Numbered from the stretch's first letter, positions 24,974-33,501 are shown. The stretch is DNA of 41,289 nt from Pseudomonadota bacterium (GCA_022705135.1 JAKJFA010000014.1:1-41289), one strand, 5' to 3'. Notes: a model not told the origin generated them from the letters alone. A program made the numbers and translations.

Positions 24974-25588
24974 ATGGCACGCAAAAACATATCCCAGCCG
25001 AACAGCCGGTCCGGTGGAGGAACCTTGGTGGGGATGTTCATCGGCCTTGTTCTCGGCGTGTGCATTGCCGCCGGAATCGTTTGGTACATCAATCGGGCAC
25101 ATTCCCCTTTTGTCAACAAACAAAGGCCGGAGGCACCCCCGATTCCCTTGAATGGCAAGGCAGGCGAGCCCGCGCAGCCGCTTCCCCTGGTGGGCAAGCC
25201 GGGTGATCCCATGCCGCAGAAACGCTTTGATTTCCACGACATCCTGACCGGCAAGTCGGATGGTCTGTCTGACAACGGCGCGGCGGAAAAAAAGACCGCC
25301 GCGAACCAAATTGAAAAACCGGAATCGAAGCCTGTCGAGGGGAAGGAATTGAAGCAGCCGCTTCTGTTCCTGGCTGGTTCCTTCACCGCGCCGCAAGATG
25401 CGGACAACCAGAAAATGAGATTGGCGTTACTGGGAATTGAGGCGTCGATATTGCAAGTGATGGTGCAGGACAAGACGTTTTACCGCGTTCTGGTCGGACC
25501 CTATAAACAAAACGAGGAAGCGAATCGCGTCCGTTCTGAACTGGCCAAGAATGGAATCGATGTCATCCTGATCAAGAAGGAGCAATGA
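24974..25588 (+). CDS. FtsN-like SPOR-domain protein
   Basis: The 204-residue protein has a short basic cytoplasmic tail, one membrane helix (about residues 17-41), a Pro-rich periplasmic linker and a C-terminal SPOR domain (L-L-F-L-A-G-S-F-T through Y-R-V-L-V-G-P-Y, ending I-L-I-K-K-E-Q). This layout is like FtsN, and a SPOR gene after argS is common in betaproteobacteria. Binding to denuded glycans at the division site is expected. It overlaps the DsbA-like gene by 4 bases. Confidence 0.88.
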   Translation: MARKNISQPNSRSGGGTLVGMFIGLVLGVCIAAGIVWYINRAHSPFVNKQRPEAPPIPLNGKAGEPAQPLPLVGKPGDPMPQKRFDFHDILTGKSDGLSDNGAAEKKTAANQIEKPESKPVEGKELKQPLLFLAGSFTAPQDADNQKMRLALLGIEASILQVMVQDKTFYRVLVGPYKQNEEANRVRSELAKNGIDVILIKKEQ

Positions 25589-26223
25589 TGTATCAACCGA
25601 TGTTCAGTTTTTTCCGTCGCTTTGCGGCGATCGCCGCCCTGTTGCTGGCGCTGCCGGTCTTTGCCGCGGAAGGCTACGCTGTGTTTGAGCCGGCGCGCCC
25701 CACCGAGAATCCGGACAAGATTGAAGTGATTGAGTTTTTTTATTACACCTGTTCATTTTGCAAAACCTTGAACAGCCCGCTTGCCGCCTGGGCTGCCAAA
25801 CAACCCAAAGATGTCGTTCTGCGCCGTATCCCGGTGACGTTCGGCAAGGCGGCGCTCGGCAACCTGGCCCGGCTGTACTACAGCCTGGAGGCGATGGGTG
25901 AACTCGACAGACTTGACCCTCAGATATTTGAGGCGATGCACGAGCAGCGCATCAATCTGATTCTGGAACAGAAAATGTTCGAGTGGCTGGCGAATAAGGG
26001 GGTCAATACCCAGAAATTTGCCGGGCTGTTCAAATCCTTCGGCGTCGAGAGCAAGATTCGCCGCGGTGATCAGCTCGAACGGGATTATCAGATCAATGGC
26101 GTGCCTGCACTGGTGATCGACGGCAAGTACATGCCGGATCCGGCACCGCCCGAGAAGCTGCTTGCGGTGACCGACCAGCTTATTGCGAAGGTGCGTATGG
26201 AACGCGCAGCCAAGAAGAAATAA
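25585..26223 (+). CDS. DsbA-like thiol:disulfide interchange protein with a C-S-F-C active site
   Basis: The 212-residue protein has a signal peptide (about residues 1-28), the thioredoxin-fold strand I-E-V-I-E-F-F-Y-Y and a CXXC pair at C56-C59 that reads C-S-F-C instead of the usual C-P-H-C. The helical insert and the cis-proline segment G-V-P-A-L-V-I are present. DsbA oxidises cysteine pairs in exported proteins. The His of CPHC destabilises the disulfide and makes DsbA strongly oxidising; with Ser-Phe the redox potential is probably different. The start overlaps the SPOR stop (ATGATG) after an AAGGAG site; either of the two ATGs could be used. Confidence 0.9.
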   Translation: MMYQPMFSFFRRFAAIAALLLALPVFAAEGYAVFEPARPTENPDKIEVIEFFYYTCSFCKTLNSPLAAWAAKQPKDVVLRRIPVTFGKAALGNLARLYYSLEAMGELDRLDPQIFEAMHEQRINLILEQKMFEWLANKGVNTQKFAGLFKSFGVESKIRRGDQLERDYQINGVPALVIDGKYMPDPAPPEKLLAVTDQLIAKVRMERAAKKK

Positions 26224-26227
26224 CCCG

Positions 26228-27001
26228 GTGCAGGTTTTTATTACTGGCGCCTCGTCGGGAATCGGCGAGGCCTTGGCTGTTCACTATGCGGCCCAAGGCG
26301 CCTGCCTTGGACTTGTTGGCCGCCGACGCGAGGCACTGGCGGAATTGAATGAAAGGCTGGGCGGGGGGCATGCGATCTATGCCCTTGATGTCGCCGATGC
26401 CGATGCCTTGGCGAAGGCAGCCACGCATTTCGTAGCCCGCTTCGGTGTTCCCGACGTTGTGATTGCCAATGCGGGCATTTCGGCCGGTACCCTGACTGAA
26501 TATCCTGAGGATCTGGCTGTGCTGCGGCGCATCCTGGAAACCAACGTGTTCGGTATGGCCGCGACCTTCTCTCCGTTCATTTCGGCTATGAAAACGGCGG
26601 GTGGCCGCCCGCGGCTGGTGGGGATCGCGTCGGTGGCCGGCATCCGCGGTCTGCCGGGCGCCGAAGCGTACTCGGCTTCGAAGGCGGCCGCGATCGCCTA
26701 TCTTGAAAGCATGCGCGTTGAGATGAAGCCCTATGGCATCCAGGTGGTGACGATTGTTCCTGGCTACATCGCTACGCCGATGACCGCCGTCAACCCCTAT
26801 TCCATGCCATTCATGTTGAGCGCGGACGAAGCGGCGCGCCGCTTTGCCCAAGCCATCGAGCGCGGCCGCAGTTACGTGGTGATTCCCTGGCCCATGGCCT
26901 GGGTTGCCAAGTTGCTGCGCCTGTTGCCCAACTGCCTCTATGATCGCCTTTTTTTGAACGCTGCGCGAAAACCGCGCGGGTTGATCACGCCCCCATGTTG
27001 A
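26228..27001 (+). CDS. Short-chain dehydrogenase/reductase
   Basis: The 257-residue protein has the SDR cofactor motif T-G-A-S-S-G-I-G near the N-terminus, N-A-G-I-S, the catalytic Ser in G-I-A-S-V-A-G and Y-S-A-S-K. It should reduce or oxidise an alcohol/ketone with NAD(P)(H); substrate unknown. The N-terminus of the protein is best placed at the GTG at 26228, five bases after the DsbA stop, because the Rossmann strand begins right there (V-F-I-T-G). The last part is hydrophobic and may associate with the membrane. The end overlaps trmB by 7 bases. Confidence 0.9.
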   Translation: MQVFITGASSGIGEALAVHYAAQGACLGLVGRRREALAELNERLGGGHAIYALDVADADALAKAATHFVARFGVPDVVIANAGISAGTLTEYPEDLAVLRRILETNVFGMAATFSPFISAMKTAGGRPRLVGIASVAGIRGLPGAEAYSASKAAAIAYLESMRVEMKPYGIQVVTIVPGYIATPMTAVNPYSMPFMLSADEAARRFAQAIERGRSYVVIPWPMAWVAKLLRLLPNCLYDRLFLNAARKPRGLITPPC

Positions 27002-27747
27002 ACAACATGCCACATTGCCAGAACGAATTGCACGGCCCAGCAGCGCCGGAATCGGATGTGTGGGCGGACCGGCACATCCGCAGTTACGTTCGCCGCCAGG
27101 GTCGCATTTCGCAGGCGCAGGAACGGTTTTACGCTGAGGCGCTGCCCCGCTTCGGCTTGCCCTTTACGTCGCAGCCGATTGATTTTGATGCTGTTTTCGG
27201 ACGCGCGGCGCCGCGCATCCTGGAAATCGGCTTCGGCATGGGGGAAACTACTGCCACTATTGCTGCAACCCACCCGCAAAACGATTATCTGGGGATCGAA
27301 GTGCATACCCCGGGGGTTGGCGCCCTGTGCAAGCGCCTGGTCGAACAGAATTTGGGCAATGTACGCATCGTCCAGCACGATGCGGTCGAAGTGGTGCGCG
27401 AGATGCTGTCCGAGCGGAGCCTCGACGGTATCCACATCTTCTTTCCGGATCCCTGGCCCAAAAAACGGCATCACAAGCGCCGTCTGATCCAGCCGCCGTT
27501 TGTCGCCCTGCTGGCGTCCCGCCTGAAACCGGGAGGCTATCTGCACTGCGCCACCGATTGGCAGGAGTATGCCGAGCACATGCTGGAGGTGTTGTCCGCT
27601 GAAGCCTTGCTCGACAACCAGAGCGACGGCTATGCGCCACGTCCGCAGTATCGGCCGCGCACCAAGTTCGAGGCGCGCGGCCTTCGCCTGGGGCATGGCG
27701 TCTGGGATCTGATCTTCGTCCGGATGGATGAGACGCGCTCGTGTTGA
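26995..27747 (+). CDS. trmB: tRNA (guanine-N7-)-methyltransferase
   Basis: The 250-residue protein shows TrmB motifs: [12 protein letters not shown], the SAM loop [33 protein letters not shown] and H-C-A-T-D-W. It methylates G46 in the variable loop of tRNAs. The gene overlaps the end of the SDR gene. Confidence 0.95.
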   Translation: MLNNMPHCQNELHGPAAPESDVWADRHIRSYVRRQGRISQAQERFYAEALPRFGLPFTSQPIDFDAVFGRAAPRILEIGFGMGETTATIAATHPQNDYLGIEVHTPGVGALCKRLVEQNLGNVRIVQHDAVEVVREMLSERSLDGIHIFFPDPWPKKRHHKRRLIQPPFVALLASRLKPGGYLHCATDWQEYAEHMLEVLSAEALLDNQSDGYAPRPQYRPRTKFEARGLRLGHGVWDLIFVRMDETRSC

Positions 27748-27777
27748 CAACAAGTTATCGGCGAACGGCCTGCGTGC

Positions 27778-27786
27778 TGCTATAGT
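27778..27786 (+). promoter_or_regulatory. Extended -10 promoter before the tandem-receiver gene
   Basis: TGC followed by TATAGT fits an extended -10 element 28 bases before the ATG at 27814. A TTGACA at 27744-27749 is too far upstream (31 bases) to act as its -35 box. Confidence 0.4.
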
Positions 27787-27813
27787 ATTGCAAAGTCCGC
27801 TGGAGTTGAGCGC

Positions 27814-28614
27814 ATGGCCCTGACAACCGCATTGACTGAAATCCGTGTCCTGCTGGTGGAGCCGTCGTCAATGCAGGCCGGTTTGGCGACGAAAATGCTG
27901 GCCAATATGGGCGTTCTGACCATCCAGCCCTGCCACACCGGGGCGGAGGCGCTGGCGGCGTTGGACGAGAGCGACCAGCCGACCGTGGTGGTCAGCAGTC
28001 TCTACCTGCAGGATATGTCGGGGACCGATCTGGTCATCACGATGCGCGGTAAGCAGGAACTGGAGGCGGTTCCCTTCATTCTCATTTCGAGCGAAACGCG
28101 GCCGCAGGTGCTGGAACCCATCCGTCAGTCTGGGGCCTGCAGCATCGTCACCAAACCTTTTACCGAAGATCAGTTACGGCGCGCCATTGGGGCTGCTGCC
28201 GGCTACCTTGTTCACGCCGACGATTTCGGGGATGAGGACATCGAGCGCTTTCATGTTCTGCTGGTCGATGACAGCACGGCTTCACGCCGCCATATCCGGC
28301 GCCGTCTGGAGAGCCTGGGTTTGACACACATCACCGAAGCAGGTAACGGCAAGGAGGCGGTGCAGGTGCTGACGGACAGCATGATCGATCTGGTCATTAC
28401 CGATTACAACATGCCGGAAATGGATGGCTACGAACTGTTGCAATTTATCCGCACCAAAAGCTGGCAGGCCGAGATTCCGGTGATGATGGTGACCAGCGAG
28501 GAAAACGAGGGCCGGCTGGCTGCCGTGCAAAAGGCAGGTGTTTCGATGATTTGCGACAAACCATTCGATGCCAGTTCGATCCGTCGCCTGATTCTCGAGG
28601 CGGTGAAGCATTGA
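27814..28614 (+). CDS. Tandem receiver-domain protein (pseudo-receiver plus receiver)
   Basis: The 266-residue protein is two receiver domains with no output domain. In receiver 2 (about 145-265) the acidic pair D152-D153, the phospho-acceptor D197 (V-I-T-D-Y-N-M-P) and K249 are intact. In receiver 1 (about 9-130) the acceptor position is Ser 62 (V-V-V-S-S-L-Y) and the acidic pair is replaced by E-P, although the lysine (T-K-P-F) remains, so it probably cannot be phosphorylated and may be a dimer or docking module. The signal output would be through protein contacts. It precedes the ftsE-diguanylate cyclase-ftsX cluster on the same strand. Confidence 0.88.
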   Translation: MALTTALTEIRVLLVEPSSMQAGLATKMLANMGVLTIQPCHTGAEALAALDESDQPTVVVSSLYLQDMSGTDLVITMRGKQELEAVPFILISSETRPQVLEPIRQSGACSIVTKPFTEDQLRRAIGAAAGYLVHADDFGDEDIERFHVLLVDDSTASRRHIRRRLESLGLTHITEAGNGKEAVQVLTDSMIDLVITDYNMPEMDGYELLQFIRTKSWQAEIPVMMVTSEENEGRLAAVQKAGVSMICDKPFDASSIRRLILEAVKH

Positions 28615-28648
28615 GACCACTTTGCCGAACCGGTGTTTTCCCGTCAGA

Positions 28649-28698
28649 GAAGCTGTCTCGAAAAATGTGGCGAGCGCAGTAATTTTTGAGGCAGCTTC
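28649..28698 (+). repeat. Long hairpin directly upstream of ftsE
   Basis: GAAGCTGTCTCGAAAAAT (28649-28666) pairs with ATTTTTGAGGCAGCTTC (28682-28698), giving a stem of about 17 bp with one G-U pair and one bulged G around a 15-base loop. It ends 4 bases before the ATG of ftsE and includes GAGG (28688-28691), the only plausible ribosome-binding site, so it could restrain ftsE translation. It could also be a remnant of a small mobile element. Confidence 0.6.
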
Positions 28699-28702
28699 TG
28701 GA

Positions 28703-29353
28703 ATGATTTCCGCCTCACACCTGACCAAGCGCTACCCCGGCGGCTACGAAGCCGTCAAGGAAGTCAGCTTCGACATCGAGGCAGGCGACATGGTGTTTAT
28801 CACCGGTCACTCTGGCGCCGGCAAGACGACACTGGTCAAACTGATCGCTGCGATTGAACGCCCGACTTCCGGGAGTCTCATCGTCAATGGGCAAAATCTG
28901 GCCGCCCTGAGGAGAAGCGCCATTCCTTACCTGCGGCGGCATTTTGGCCTGGTGTTTCAGGATCAGAAACTGCTGTTCGACCGCAGCGTGCTGGCCAATG
29001 TCCTGTTGCACCTGCAGATTGTCGGGCAGCCGCCCAAGGAGGCGGTGCGGCGCGCGCGCGCGGCGCTGGATAAGGTGGGCTTGCTCGAGCGGGAACGGGC
29101 CAACCCGATTGCCCTTTCCGGGGGCGAACAGCAACGGTTGGCGATCGCCCGCGCTGTGGTCAACCGCCCGACCGTGTTGTTGGCCGACGAGCCGACCGGT
29201 AACCTCGATACCGAATCGGCCAGCGCTATCCTGGATATTTTTGCGTCCTTTCACCAGGTCGGCGTCACCGTCCTGATTTCCACCCACGATCCGCACTGGA
29301 TCAGGAATTACCAACCCAAGGTGTTGCAACTCGATCATGGCCGCCTGGTTTAG
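28703..29353 (+). CDS. ftsE: Cell division ATP-binding protein FtsE
   Basis: The 216-residue ABC ATPase has Walker [10 protein letters not shown], the Q-loop F-Q-D-Q-K-L-L, signature L-S-G-G-E-Q-Q-R, Walker [13 protein letters not shown] and the switch [14 protein letters not shown] and the overall length fit FtsE. With FtsX it activates peptidoglycan hydrolases at the septum. The frame is open upstream to 28622, but the ATG at 28703 gives the conserved start [14 protein letters not shown]. Unusually, ftsX is not next: a GGDEF gene lies between. Confidence 0.94.
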   Translation: MISASHLTKRYPGGYEAVKEVSFDIEAGDMVFITGHSGAGKTTLVKLIAAIERPTSGSLIVNGQNLAALRRSAIPYLRRHFGLVFQDQKLLFDRSVLANVLLHLQIVGQPPKEAVRRARAALDKVGLLERERANPIALSGGEQQRLAIARAVVNRPTVLLADEPTGNLDTESASAILDIFASFHQVGVTVLISTHDPHWIRNYQPKVLQLDHGRLV

Positions 29354-29375
29354 TTCGAGAGAACGGCAAAGCAGT

Positions 29376-30380
29376 ATGGAGGGGCACCTCCAGCGTTACT
29401 CGAAGCGCATTTTCTCCTGGGTGTTTGCGCTCGGGGGTGTCGGGCTTTTGCCCTTTGCCCTATTGCATTGGGTCAGGGGCAATCTGCTCATGGCGATCCC
29501 GGTTGCCTTGCTGGTTGTGGTCTTCATCGGCTTTGCCACCTGGACGTTCAGCGGCCGCCGTCTGGATTCCACGGCTGTTCTGTTGCTGACCCTCTTTTGC
29601 AATTTTGTCGGTCTGTTTGCCCTCATCAATGTGCGCGAGCTTGGGTTCTACTGGATTTACCCCCTGCTTCTTGCGGTTGCTTTTCTCGTGCCCTGGCGCT
29701 GGTCGGCGCCGATCAATGCCGCGAATATCCTGTTTACCATTGTGTTTGCCGCCGATTCGGCGCCGGAAGCGCACCTCTACCGCTTGATCATTACCCTGTT
29801 TCTGACCTACACCTTTACGGTGTTGTTCTCGTACAACATCGAACGGCAGCAACAGGCGCTCAAGGATCTCGCCGTGCATGATCCCCTGACCGGCATTTAC
29901 AACCGCCGCTATTTTGAACAGAAGCAGGAGGAAGCGTATCGCCATTGGAAACGAACCGGCCGGAAAAGTGCCTTGGTGATGATTGACATCGATCACTTCA
30001 AGGAAATCAACGACTGTTACGGCCATGCGGTAGGCGATCAGGTGCTGGTGGCCCTGTCCGAGTTCATCGGCAAGCAGTTACGGCCGCTTGATCTGTTTTT
30101 CCGTCTGGGCGGCGAGGAGTTCGCGCTCCTCCTCTACGAAACCACCGCTGACCAGGCGGCGCTGCTGTCGGAACGATTGCGGCGCCATTTTGAGACAGGA
30201 AGTCTGGATGGTCTTCTGCCCGCATTCACTGTTTCCTGCGGTGTTGCTGAGTTGCCGGAACATGGTTCCTCTGCTGTCTGGCTGGAACAGAGCGACGAGG
30301 CCCTATACGCCGCCAAGAGGGCAGGCAGGAACCGGGTGGTGGTGGCTCCGTCCAGCGAAGAACGGGGGGATACGGCATGA
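29376..30380 (+). CDS. Membrane-bound diguanylate cyclase (GGEEF, with I-site) between ftsE and ftsX
   Basis: The protein (334 residues from this ATG; an ATG at 29337 overlapping ftsE by 17 bases is also possible) has about five or six membrane helices in its first 160 residues, then a complete GGDEF domain. Visible are D-P-L-T-G-I-Y-N-R-R-Y-F, the metal-binding M-I-D-I-D-H-F-K-E-I-N-D, the active site R-L-G-G-E-E-F, and Y-A-A-K-R-A-G-R-N. An R-P-L-D lies five residues before G-G-E-E-F, a canonical inhibitory I-site, so the enzyme should make c-di-GMP and be product-inhibited. The membrane part has no recognised sensor motif. The stop overlaps the ftsX start by 4 bases. Confidence 0.92.
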   Translation: MEGHLQRYSKRIFSWVFALGGVGLLPFALLHWVRGNLLMAIPVALLVVVFIGFATWTFSGRRLDSTAVLLLTLFCNFVGLFALINVRELGFYWIYPLLLAVAFLVPWRWSAPINAANILFTIVFAADSAPEAHLYRLIITLFLTYTFTVLFSYNIERQQQALKDLAVHDPLTGIYNRRYFEQKQEEAYRHWKRTGRKSALVMIDIDHFKEINDCYGHAVGDQVLVALSEFIGKQLRPLDLFFRLGGEEFALLLYETTADQAALLSERLRRHFETGSLDGLLPAFTVSCGVAELPEHGSSAVWLEQSDEALYAAKRAGRNRVVVAPSSEERGDTA

Positions 30381-31282
30381 TGCACTCTTGGCTCTTTCAG
30401 CATCGTGTCGCTGTTTCCAGCGCCGTCCGCCGTCTTTGGGGTGCGCCGCTCAACACCTTGCTCTCGCTGCTGGTCATCGGTATTGCCTTGACGCTGCCGG
30501 CGGCAGGCTACCTGCTCATCGAAAATTTGCGCGTCTTCTCGGCGCGGGCTTCGGGTACGCAGCAGATCAGCATTTTCCTGGAAAGGGAGGCCGGTCGGAA
30601 AGGGGTGGCCGAGATCGAAAGCCGCCTGCAATCGGCCAATCCCGGCCGCTGGCGCTTTGTCCCAAGGGAAGAGGCGCTGAAAAGACTGCAGGAAAGCACT
30701 GGCATGGCGGAAGTTGTCGCCAGCCTGCCGCGCAATCCCCTGCCCGATGCTTTTGTCGTCGAACCGGCGGAAGGCTCGCCGGAAGTGCTAGAAGCCTTGC
30801 GCCAGAGTTTCACGGCCTGGCCCCAGGTGGCGCATGTTCAGCTCGATTCGGCCTGGGTGCGGCGCTTTGATGCGCTTCTGCGCCTGGGCAAGCTAGCGGT
30901 TACCTTGCTGGCTTTGGTTTTTGGCGCCGGGCTGGTGGCCATCACCTTCAATACCATTCGTTTGCAAGTGGTGTCGCATGCTGCCGAAATCGAGGTGGCG
31001 CGTTTGATTGGTGCGACCAACGCTTTCGTCCGTCGCCCCTTCTATTATTTTGGTGCCCTGCAAGGAGCGTTGGGTGGTGTGCTGGCTGCTCTGCTGGTGG
31101 GGCTTGGCTTCAAACTATTGGATGCCCCGATCGCCGAGTTGGCGGCACTGTACGGTGGGAAATTCGCGCTCGCAGGCCCGGGAGCGCTCGACGTCCTGCT
31201 TCTGGCGGTTATCGGTGCCGGTCTGGGCTGGCTGGGGGCGCAACTCTCCGTTAGCCTTTCCCTGCGGCAATTGAACGGTTGA
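30377..31282 (+). CDS. ftsX: Cell division protein FtsX
   Basis: The 301-residue protein has the FtsX layout: an N-terminal membrane helix (L-L-S-L-L-V-I-G-I-A-L-T-L-P), a large periplasmic loop (Q-Q-I-S-I-F-L-E, with D-A-F-V-V-E-P), then three more helices with V-S-H-A-A-E-I-E-V-A-R-L-I-G-A-T near the third. It is the membrane partner of FtsE and passes ATPase activity to periplasmic hydrolase activators. The ATG overlaps the diguanylate cyclase stop by 4 bases, so its synthesis is coupled to the cyclase. Confidence 0.94.
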   Translation: MMHSWLFQHRVAVSSAVRRLWGAPLNTLLSLLVIGIALTLPAAGYLLIENLRVFSARASGTQQISIFLEREAGRKGVAEIESRLQSANPGRWRFVPREEALKRLQESTGMAEVVASLPRNPLPDAFVVEPAEGSPEVLEALRQSFTAWPQVAHVQLDSAWVRRFDALLRLGKLAVTLLALVFGAGLVAITFNTIRLQVVSHAAEIEVARLIGATNAFVRRPFYYFGALQGALGGVLAALLVGLGFKLLDAPIAELAALYGGKFALAGPGALDVLLLAVIGAGLGWLGAQLSVSLSLRQLNG

Positions 31283-31310
31283 TGGCGCCTCATCCGGTCT
31301 GGAGTGTGCA

Positions 31311-32927
31311 TTGACGAGCCGCCGCGAGGTACTCCGCACCCTGGCGCTACTGGCGCTGGCCGGATGCGCTCCGAAAGGGCGCTCGGCGCTGCCGCCGGGC
31401 GATCTGTTGGGAATGGCGTTCGCCCTCGGGCACCGTCTGCGTAGAGGCGATTTCCCCCCACCATCGGAAACCCGCCGGGTTGGCATTGCCATTGTGGGCG
31501 GCGGTATTTCCGGTCTCTCGGCAGCGTGGCGCTTGAGTAAGGACGGATTTGACGATTACCGGGTGCTCGAACTGGAAAACGAGGCGGGGGGCAATTCCCG
31601 CTCGGGGCAAAGCCCGCTGGTCGCTTACCCCTGGGCAGCGCATTATCTCCCCTTGCCGCCCCCGGAGGCCATTTGGGTGCGCGAGTTGCTGGCCGAAACT
31701 GGCGTGTTGCAGAGGGGCAAATACGCGGCAAAGCCGACCTACGACGAGCGTTTTTTGTGCGCTACGCCGCAGGAACGGGTGTTCAAGGATGGAGTTTGGC
31801 ACGAAGGCTTGTTGCCGGCGGCGGGCATCGACAAACAGGAACGCGCCCAGCAACATCTTTTTCAGGCCCGCATGGAAGAACTGAAACAGGCGCGCGGCAG
31901 CGATGGCCGACGCCTTTTTGCCCTGCCGATGGAAGAGTCAAGTGCCGACAGGGATTGGCGCGGCCTCGACCGTATCAGTTTCAAGCAGTGGCTGCGCGAC
32001 AATGGCTTTAGCGCACCTACCCTGCACTGGCTGGCGGATTATGCGTGCCGGGATGATTTTGGCACGCGCCACGACCAGACTTCCGCCTGGGCGGGCCTGC
32101 ATTACTTCGCCTGCCGCAGCGGTGAAGCGGCCAACGCCGCGCCCGATCACGTCCTGACCGCGCCGGAGGGCAATGGCTGGCTGACCCGGGCGCTGGCACG
32201 TCCCTGCGGCGATCGCCTGCAAACGGGCGCCGCCGTCTGGCGTATCCAGGAGCAAAAACATGCAGTTGCCGTTGATTGCTGGCTGGCGGCGGAAAAACGC
32301 TCATTGCGCTTGTTGGCTGATGCCGCCATCTGGGCGGCGCCTGCCTTTCTCCTGCCGCATGTTTGGTCAGAGGCGCCGGATGCTCTGAGGGCGGCGGCGC
32401 GTGCCGTCACCTATGCGCCCTGGGTCGTCGCCAACCTGCACCTGTCCGGCTTTCCGGAAGAAGGGTTCGGTGTGCCGCTGGCCTGGGACAATGTCCTTTA
32501 CGATAGTCCCGGCCTGGGTTATGTGGTCGCCACTCACCAGCTCATCCGCCGCCAGTTGCCGGGTACTGTACTGACCTATTACCGCGCCCTCGCCGATCAG
32601 AATCCCATTGCCTGGCGTCTGCAGCTCCTGGCTTTGCCGCGCGAGGCTTGGGTCCATGCCATTCTTGATGATTTGTCCGGGCCGCATCCCGAGATTCGCC
32701 AGTTGGTCACCCGGCTGGATGTGTTTCGCTATGGCCATGCCATGTGCCAGCCGACCCCGGGCAGCATTTGGGGCGGCGGACGAAAACTGCTGGCGGATTA
32801 TTCCGGTCCGCGCCTGACCTTGGCACACGCCGACCTTTCCGGCTTTTCCATTTTCGAGGAGGCGCAATATCGGGGGGTTGTCGCGGCGGAACGCCTGCTC
32901 AAAATTCGTCGCTTGACGCGCAGTTGA
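31311..32927 (+). CDS. Tat-exported FAD-dependent amine-oxidase-like oxidoreductase (putative lipoprotein)
   Basis: The 538-residue protein starts at a TTG (31311) with GGAG six bases upstream. The N-terminus T-S-R-R-E-V-L-R-T-L has a twin-arginine motif and runs into L-A-G-C, a lipobox with Cys 19, so it may be a Tat-exported lipoprotein. The dinucleotide fold follows at about residues 57-75 (I-A-I-V-G-G-G-I-S-G-L-S-A-A-W-R-L), with A-G-G-N-S-R typical of FAD/amine-oxidase-type flavoproteins. The substrate is unknown; amines or polyamines are possible from the family, but nothing here proves it. It lies 28 bases after ftsX and overlaps convergent ribE by 29 bases. Confidence 0.82.
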   Translation: MTSRREVLRTLALLALAGCAPKGRSALPPGDLLGMAFALGHRLRRGDFPPPSETRRVGIAIVGGGISGLSAAWRLSKDGFDDYRVLELENEAGGNSRSGQSPLVAYPWAAHYLPLPPPEAIWVRELLAETGVLQRGKYAAKPTYDERFLCATPQERVFKDGVWHEGLLPAAGIDKQERAQQHLFQARMEELKQARGSDGRRLFALPMEESSADRDWRGLDRISFKQWLRDNGFSAPTLHWLADYACRDDFGTRHDQTSAWAGLHYFACRSGEAANAAPDHVLTAPEGNGWLTRALARPCGDRLQTGAAVWRIQEQKHAVAVDCWLAAEKRSLRLLADAAIWAAPAFLLPHVWSEAPDALRAAARAVTYAPWVVANLHLSGFPEEGFGVPLAWDNVLYDSPGLGYVVATHQLIRRQLPGTVLTYYRALADQNPIAWRLQLLALPREAWVHAILDDLSGPHPEIRQLVTRLDVFRYGHAMCQPTPGSIWGGGRKLLADYSGPRLTLAHADLSGFSIFEEAQYRGVVAAERLLKIRRLTRS

Positions 32928-33501
32928 GCAATCGCTCGCAATAGCGTGCGATCAGGTCAACTTCGAGGTTGACCCGACTCCCCGGTTTGAGGCGCTTCAG
33001 CGTGGTGGCTTCGAGCGTATGCGGGATCAGGTTGATGCTAAACACGTCGTCCTGGACGGCATTGGTGGTGAGGCTGCAGCCATCAACCGTGATGGAGCCC
33101 TTGCGGGCGATGTATTTCGCTAGATCTTGAGGGGCCCGGATTTCGAGCAGGCGGTTGTCGCCGACCGGATCAAAGCGCAAAACTTCGCCGACGCCATCGA
33201 CATGGCCGGAGACCAGGTGCCCCCCCAGGCGGTCCGAGAGGCGCAGGGCCTTTTCCAGGTTGATTTCACCAGGAAGGTCGAGGCCAACCGTGCAGGAAAG
33301 GGTTTCCTCCGAAACGTCGACGTCAAAGTGATTGTCCTTGAACGATACGACTGTCAGGCAAACTCCGGCGCAGGCGATCGAGTCACCCACGCCCACATCA
33401 TCGAGGCCGAGGCCGTCAGCTTCGATGCGCAGGCGGAATCCCACTTCGCGCGGCGTGATTTGGGTGATGCGGCCAACGGCTGAAATGATGCCGGAAAACA
33501 T
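32899..33501 (-). CDS. ribE: Riboflavin synthase, alpha chain
   Basis: The 200-residue protein consists of two similar lumazine-binding halves: M-F-S-G-I-I with S-I-A-C-A-G-V-C-L-T-V in the first, and G-H-L-V-S-G-H-V-D-G-V-G then S-I-T-V-D-G-C-S-L-T in the second. It dismutates two 6,7-dimethyl-8-ribityllumazines to riboflavin. No FMN riboswitch is seen upstream. The gene is alone, convergent with the FAD oxidoreductase and divergent from the Liv locus. Confidence 0.95.
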   Translation of the reverse strand: MFSGIISAVGRITQITPREVGFRLRIEADGLGLDDVGVGDSIACAGVCLTVVSFKDNHFDVDVSEETLSCTVGLDLPGEINLEKALRLSDRLGGHLVSGHVDGVGEVLRFDPVGDNRLLEIRAPQDLAKYIARKGSITVDGCSLTTNAVQDDVFSINLIPHTLEATTLKRLKPGSRVNLEVDLIARYCERLLNCASSDEF

